Source of the DNA: Anaerolineae bacterium
Lineage (GTDB): Bacteria; Chloroflexota; Anaerolineae; JAADDB01
Direction of reading: 5' to 3'
NCBI GenBank assembly: GCA_015486895.1
Contig: WFQT01000404.1
Location: forward strand, 1 to 7,176
Length of the DNA stretch: 7,176 bases
The translations under genes were made by a program, and so were the position numbers. The notes beneath the pieces were generated by a model, which did no database searches, was not told the DNA's origin, and saw nothing but the letters and a program-made list of their open reading frames with translations. Positions 5,532 to 7,176 of the stretch are shown piece by piece; the stretch's first letter is position 1, and the number at the start of each line of letters is the position of its first letter.

Positions 5532-5564
5532 CCGCCGCGGAGAAGCTTTCCCGGCGGCATTTTT
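5532..5564 (+). terminator. Intrinsic terminator with no assigned gene upstream
   Basis: CCGCCG (5532-5537) pairs with CGGCGG (5552-5557). Inside, GGAGA pairs with TTTCC (one G-T) around an AGC loop, and one C is bulged. TTTTT follows at 5560-5564. The polarity is clearly plus. The nearest plus-strand gene upstream is at 3639-3821, with its own terminator, so this one ends an unidentified RNA or acts as a leader attenuator for the RNase J gene. Confidence 0.8.
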
Positions 5565-5598
5565 ATGAATAATCTGGACTCTGGCGTTTATATTTTAG

Positions 5599-5675
5599 CC
5601 ACAGAAAAACACAGAATTTCACATGTTTGATTTGAAATGCAAGAAAAAATCTGTGTTAATCCGTGCAATCTGTGG
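5599..5675. repeat. Dispersed quasi-palindromic intergenic repeat, copy 3
   Basis: CCACAGA (5599-5605) and TCTGTGG (5669-5675) are perfect terminal inverted repeats. Inside, further matching half-sites (CACAGAATTTCACA against CACGGATTAACACA) give a quasi-palindrome of about 77 bases. Its right half contains ATCTGTGTTAATCCGTG (5649-5665), the 17-base core shared with copies 1 and 2. It lies in the probable leader of ribonuclease J, 121 bases before the start codon, and has no coding capacity. Confidence 0.65.
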
Positions 5676-5796
5676 TAAAGATAGTTAGGCCAAGCCCAAA
5701 ACGGCATATTCGCCAGACTCCGGGATTAATGAGAAAACGAAACAACAACGCTTTGGTCATCTGAGACCAGGCCGCCTTTGAATAGGAGTTAAACCA

Positions 5797-7176
5797 ATGG
5801 CAAGAAAGAAAAAGAAAATGGAGAAAAAAACGATTGCGCCACTCCGCATCACCCCTTTAGGTGGATGTGGTGAAATTGGTCGCAACATGACAGTTATTGA
5901 AGACGACAAAACGCTACTAATTGTTGATGCTGGTGTCATGTTCCCGGAGCATGACATGTTCGGCATTGACTTAGTCATTCCCGATTTCACCTATTTGCGT
6001 GAGCGACGCGAGAAAATCAAGGCAATCCTGATTACCCACGGCCACGAGGATCACATAGGTGCCTTGCCGTTCCTGCTGCGGGAGATTTCAGCCCCCATTT
6101 ATGCCACGAAGTTAGCCGAATCCCTTATCACGAACCGGTTAAAGGAACATAAAATGCAGGACATCGCCGAAATTCACCTGGTCAGCGATGGGGATCGGAT
6201 ACAAATAGGGAACTTCGGAGTAGAATTCATCGCCGCCAATCATTCCATACCCGATGACGTCGCGATGGCATTCCGTACTCCGATGGGTACGATACTCCAC
6301 TCCAGCGATTTCAAATTCGACTATACGCCGGTAGGCAAAGGCGGCAACCACTTGAGCCGCCTGGCGCAAATCGGCGCGGAGGATGTGCTCCTACTCATGG
6401 CCGACTCCACCGGTGCCGACCGGCCAGGCTATACCCCGACCGAATCCATCGTCCAACGAGCATTCGATGACATCTTCCGCCAGGCGCCGGGGCGGATTAT
6501 CATGACCACCTTCGCATCCCTGCTCTCCCGCATTCAGCAAACCATCAATGTAGCCGTGCAACATGGCCGCGTTGTCACCCTGACCGGCTATTCCATGAAG
6601 CAATACGTGCACATCGCCCAAGAGCTCGACTACTTACAAATCCCCCCCGGCGTATTGGTCGACATCAAAGAAATCGACCAATACCCGGATAAGCAAGTCG
6701 TCGTTGTTACCACCGGCAGCCAGGGACAACCTGAAGCTGCTCTCGCACGCATGGCCGATCAACGACATAGAGACATCCACATCAAACCGCGAGATACGGT
6801 CATTTTCTCAGCGACGCCAATCCCGGGGAACGAGGAAGATGTTAGCAGGGTCATCAACAAACTCATCAAGTTAGGTGCAGAAGTGATTTATCCTCCGCTG
6901 GCACCTGTACACGTTTCTGGCCACGCCAGCCAGGAAGAAATCAAATTGCTCCTCACCCTGGTCAAACCGCACAATTACCTGCCGATCCACGGAGAACTAC
7001 GCCATCTACACGCCAACGCCCGCTTGGCGAAAGAACTCGGCTGGGACCGGGAGCACATTTTCGAGATCGAGAACGGCGACACTCTCGTCATTCATGGCCG
7101 GGACAAGATCGAGGTAGAGCACCAGACAACGGATGGAGAGTACATCTTCGTAGCCGGCACCGGCGTCGGGGACATA
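5797..7176 (+). CDS. rnj: Ribonuclease J (C-terminus cut by window edge)
   Basis: This is a metallo-beta-lactamase/beta-CASP nuclease with 5'-3' exonuclease and endonuclease activity, used in mRNA decay and rRNA maturation. The visible 460 residues stay open to the window end; family members run to about 555, so roughly 95 C-terminal residues are missing. The zinc-binding set is complete: HGHEDH (His81, His83, Asp85, His86), His149 in ANHSIPD, Asp171 in HSSDFKFD, and His398 in PIHGE. The beta-CASP motifs TTFASLLSRIQQ (237-248) and HVSGHAS (372-378) and the late AGTGVGD (453-459) also fit. A lysine-rich start, MARKKKKMEKK, precedes the fold. ATG is chosen because AGGAG (5784-5788) lies eight bases upstream. 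It is too long for a paralogous hydrolase and too well matched for doubt about the family. Confidence 0.97.
   Translation, partial: MARKKKKMEKKTIAPLRITPLGGCGEIGRNMTVIEDDKTLLIVDAGVMFPEHDMFGIDLVIPDFTYLRERREKIKAILITHGHEDHIGALPFLLREISAPIYATKLAESLITNRLKEHKMQDIAEIHLVSDGDRIQIGNFGVEFIAANHSIPDDVAMAFRTPMGTILHSSDFKFDYTPVGKGGNHLSRLAQIGAEDVLLLMADSTGADRPGYTPTESIVQRAFDDIFRQAPGRIIMTTFASLLSRIQQTINVAVQHGRVVTLTGYSMKQYVHIAQELDYLQIPPGVLVDIKEIDQYPDKQVVVVTTGSQGQPEAALARMADQRHRDIHIKPRDTVIFSATPIPGNEEDVSRVINKLIKLGAEVIYPPLAPVHVSGHASQEEIKLLLTLVKPHNYLPIHGELRHLHANARLAKELGWDREHIFEIENGDTLVIHGRDKIEVEHQTTDGEYIFVAGTGVGDI

Noticed and set aside
5515..5564. T-box leader before RNase J, because of ACCGCCGCGG next to a terminator
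   Set aside because: The UGGNACC antiterminator core and a specifier stem are missing, and RNase J is not a usual T-box target.
1..5675. CRISPR array made from the CTGTG-rich repeats
   Set aside because: The copies are kilobases apart, in both orientations and imperfect, with no regular spacers or cas genes.

Overview
The window looks like chromosomal DNA from a bacterium, most probably a member of the Chloroflexota. This is inferred from three things: an FMN-riboswitch-controlled riboflavin ABC importer of the RibXY type, a style known from that phylum; the wording of the FmdB-like and RNase J proteins; and quasi-palindromic intergenic repeats. Nothing here fixes the genus, and the assignment is tentative. 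Base composition is near even, and I see no transposase, integrase, tRNA, rRNA or CRISPR array.

Left part (1-3282, minus strand): one complete transcription unit reading right to left. A TTGACA/TAAAAT promoter (3253-3282) leads into a textbook FMN (RFN) aptamer (3056-3201), then an intrinsic terminator with a T-tract (2978-3008), then permease (ribX-like, 2034-2900), substrate-binding lipoprotein (ribY-like, 970-1962) and ATPase (123-935). The proteins belong to the NMT1/THI5-like, SsuBC/TauBC class. On protein sequence alone they would be called nitrate/sulfonate/pyrimidine-type importers; the riboswitch is what points to riboflavin or a close flavin relative. A six-base segment shared between the aptamer 3' edge and the terminator arm gives a plausible off-switch.

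Middle part (3283-3907): a gene-poor stretch with short inverted repeats and one copy of a dispersed repeat. A 60-residue two-helix membrane protein follows on the plus strand (3639-3821), ended by a strong bidirectional terminator (3848-3877) shared with the convergent minus-strand gene.

Right part (3908-7176): an FmdB-type zinc-ribbon protein (3908-4210, minus), a 390-base gene-free gap, an Hsp20 small heat-shock protein with its own terminator and a near-perfect Shine-Dalgarno (4654-5112, minus), and a 680-base noncoding region. That region holds a plus-strand terminator with no gene in front of it and a third copy of the repeat. The window ends with ribonuclease J (5797 onward, plus), cut by the window edge after 460 codons.

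The main functional story is flavin supply: intracellular FMN should shut off an importer for its own precursor. The other genes (zinc ribbon, chaperone, RNA turnover) look like independent housekeeping units. The least explained items are the three-copy repeat family and the terminator-ended noncoding region before RNase J.
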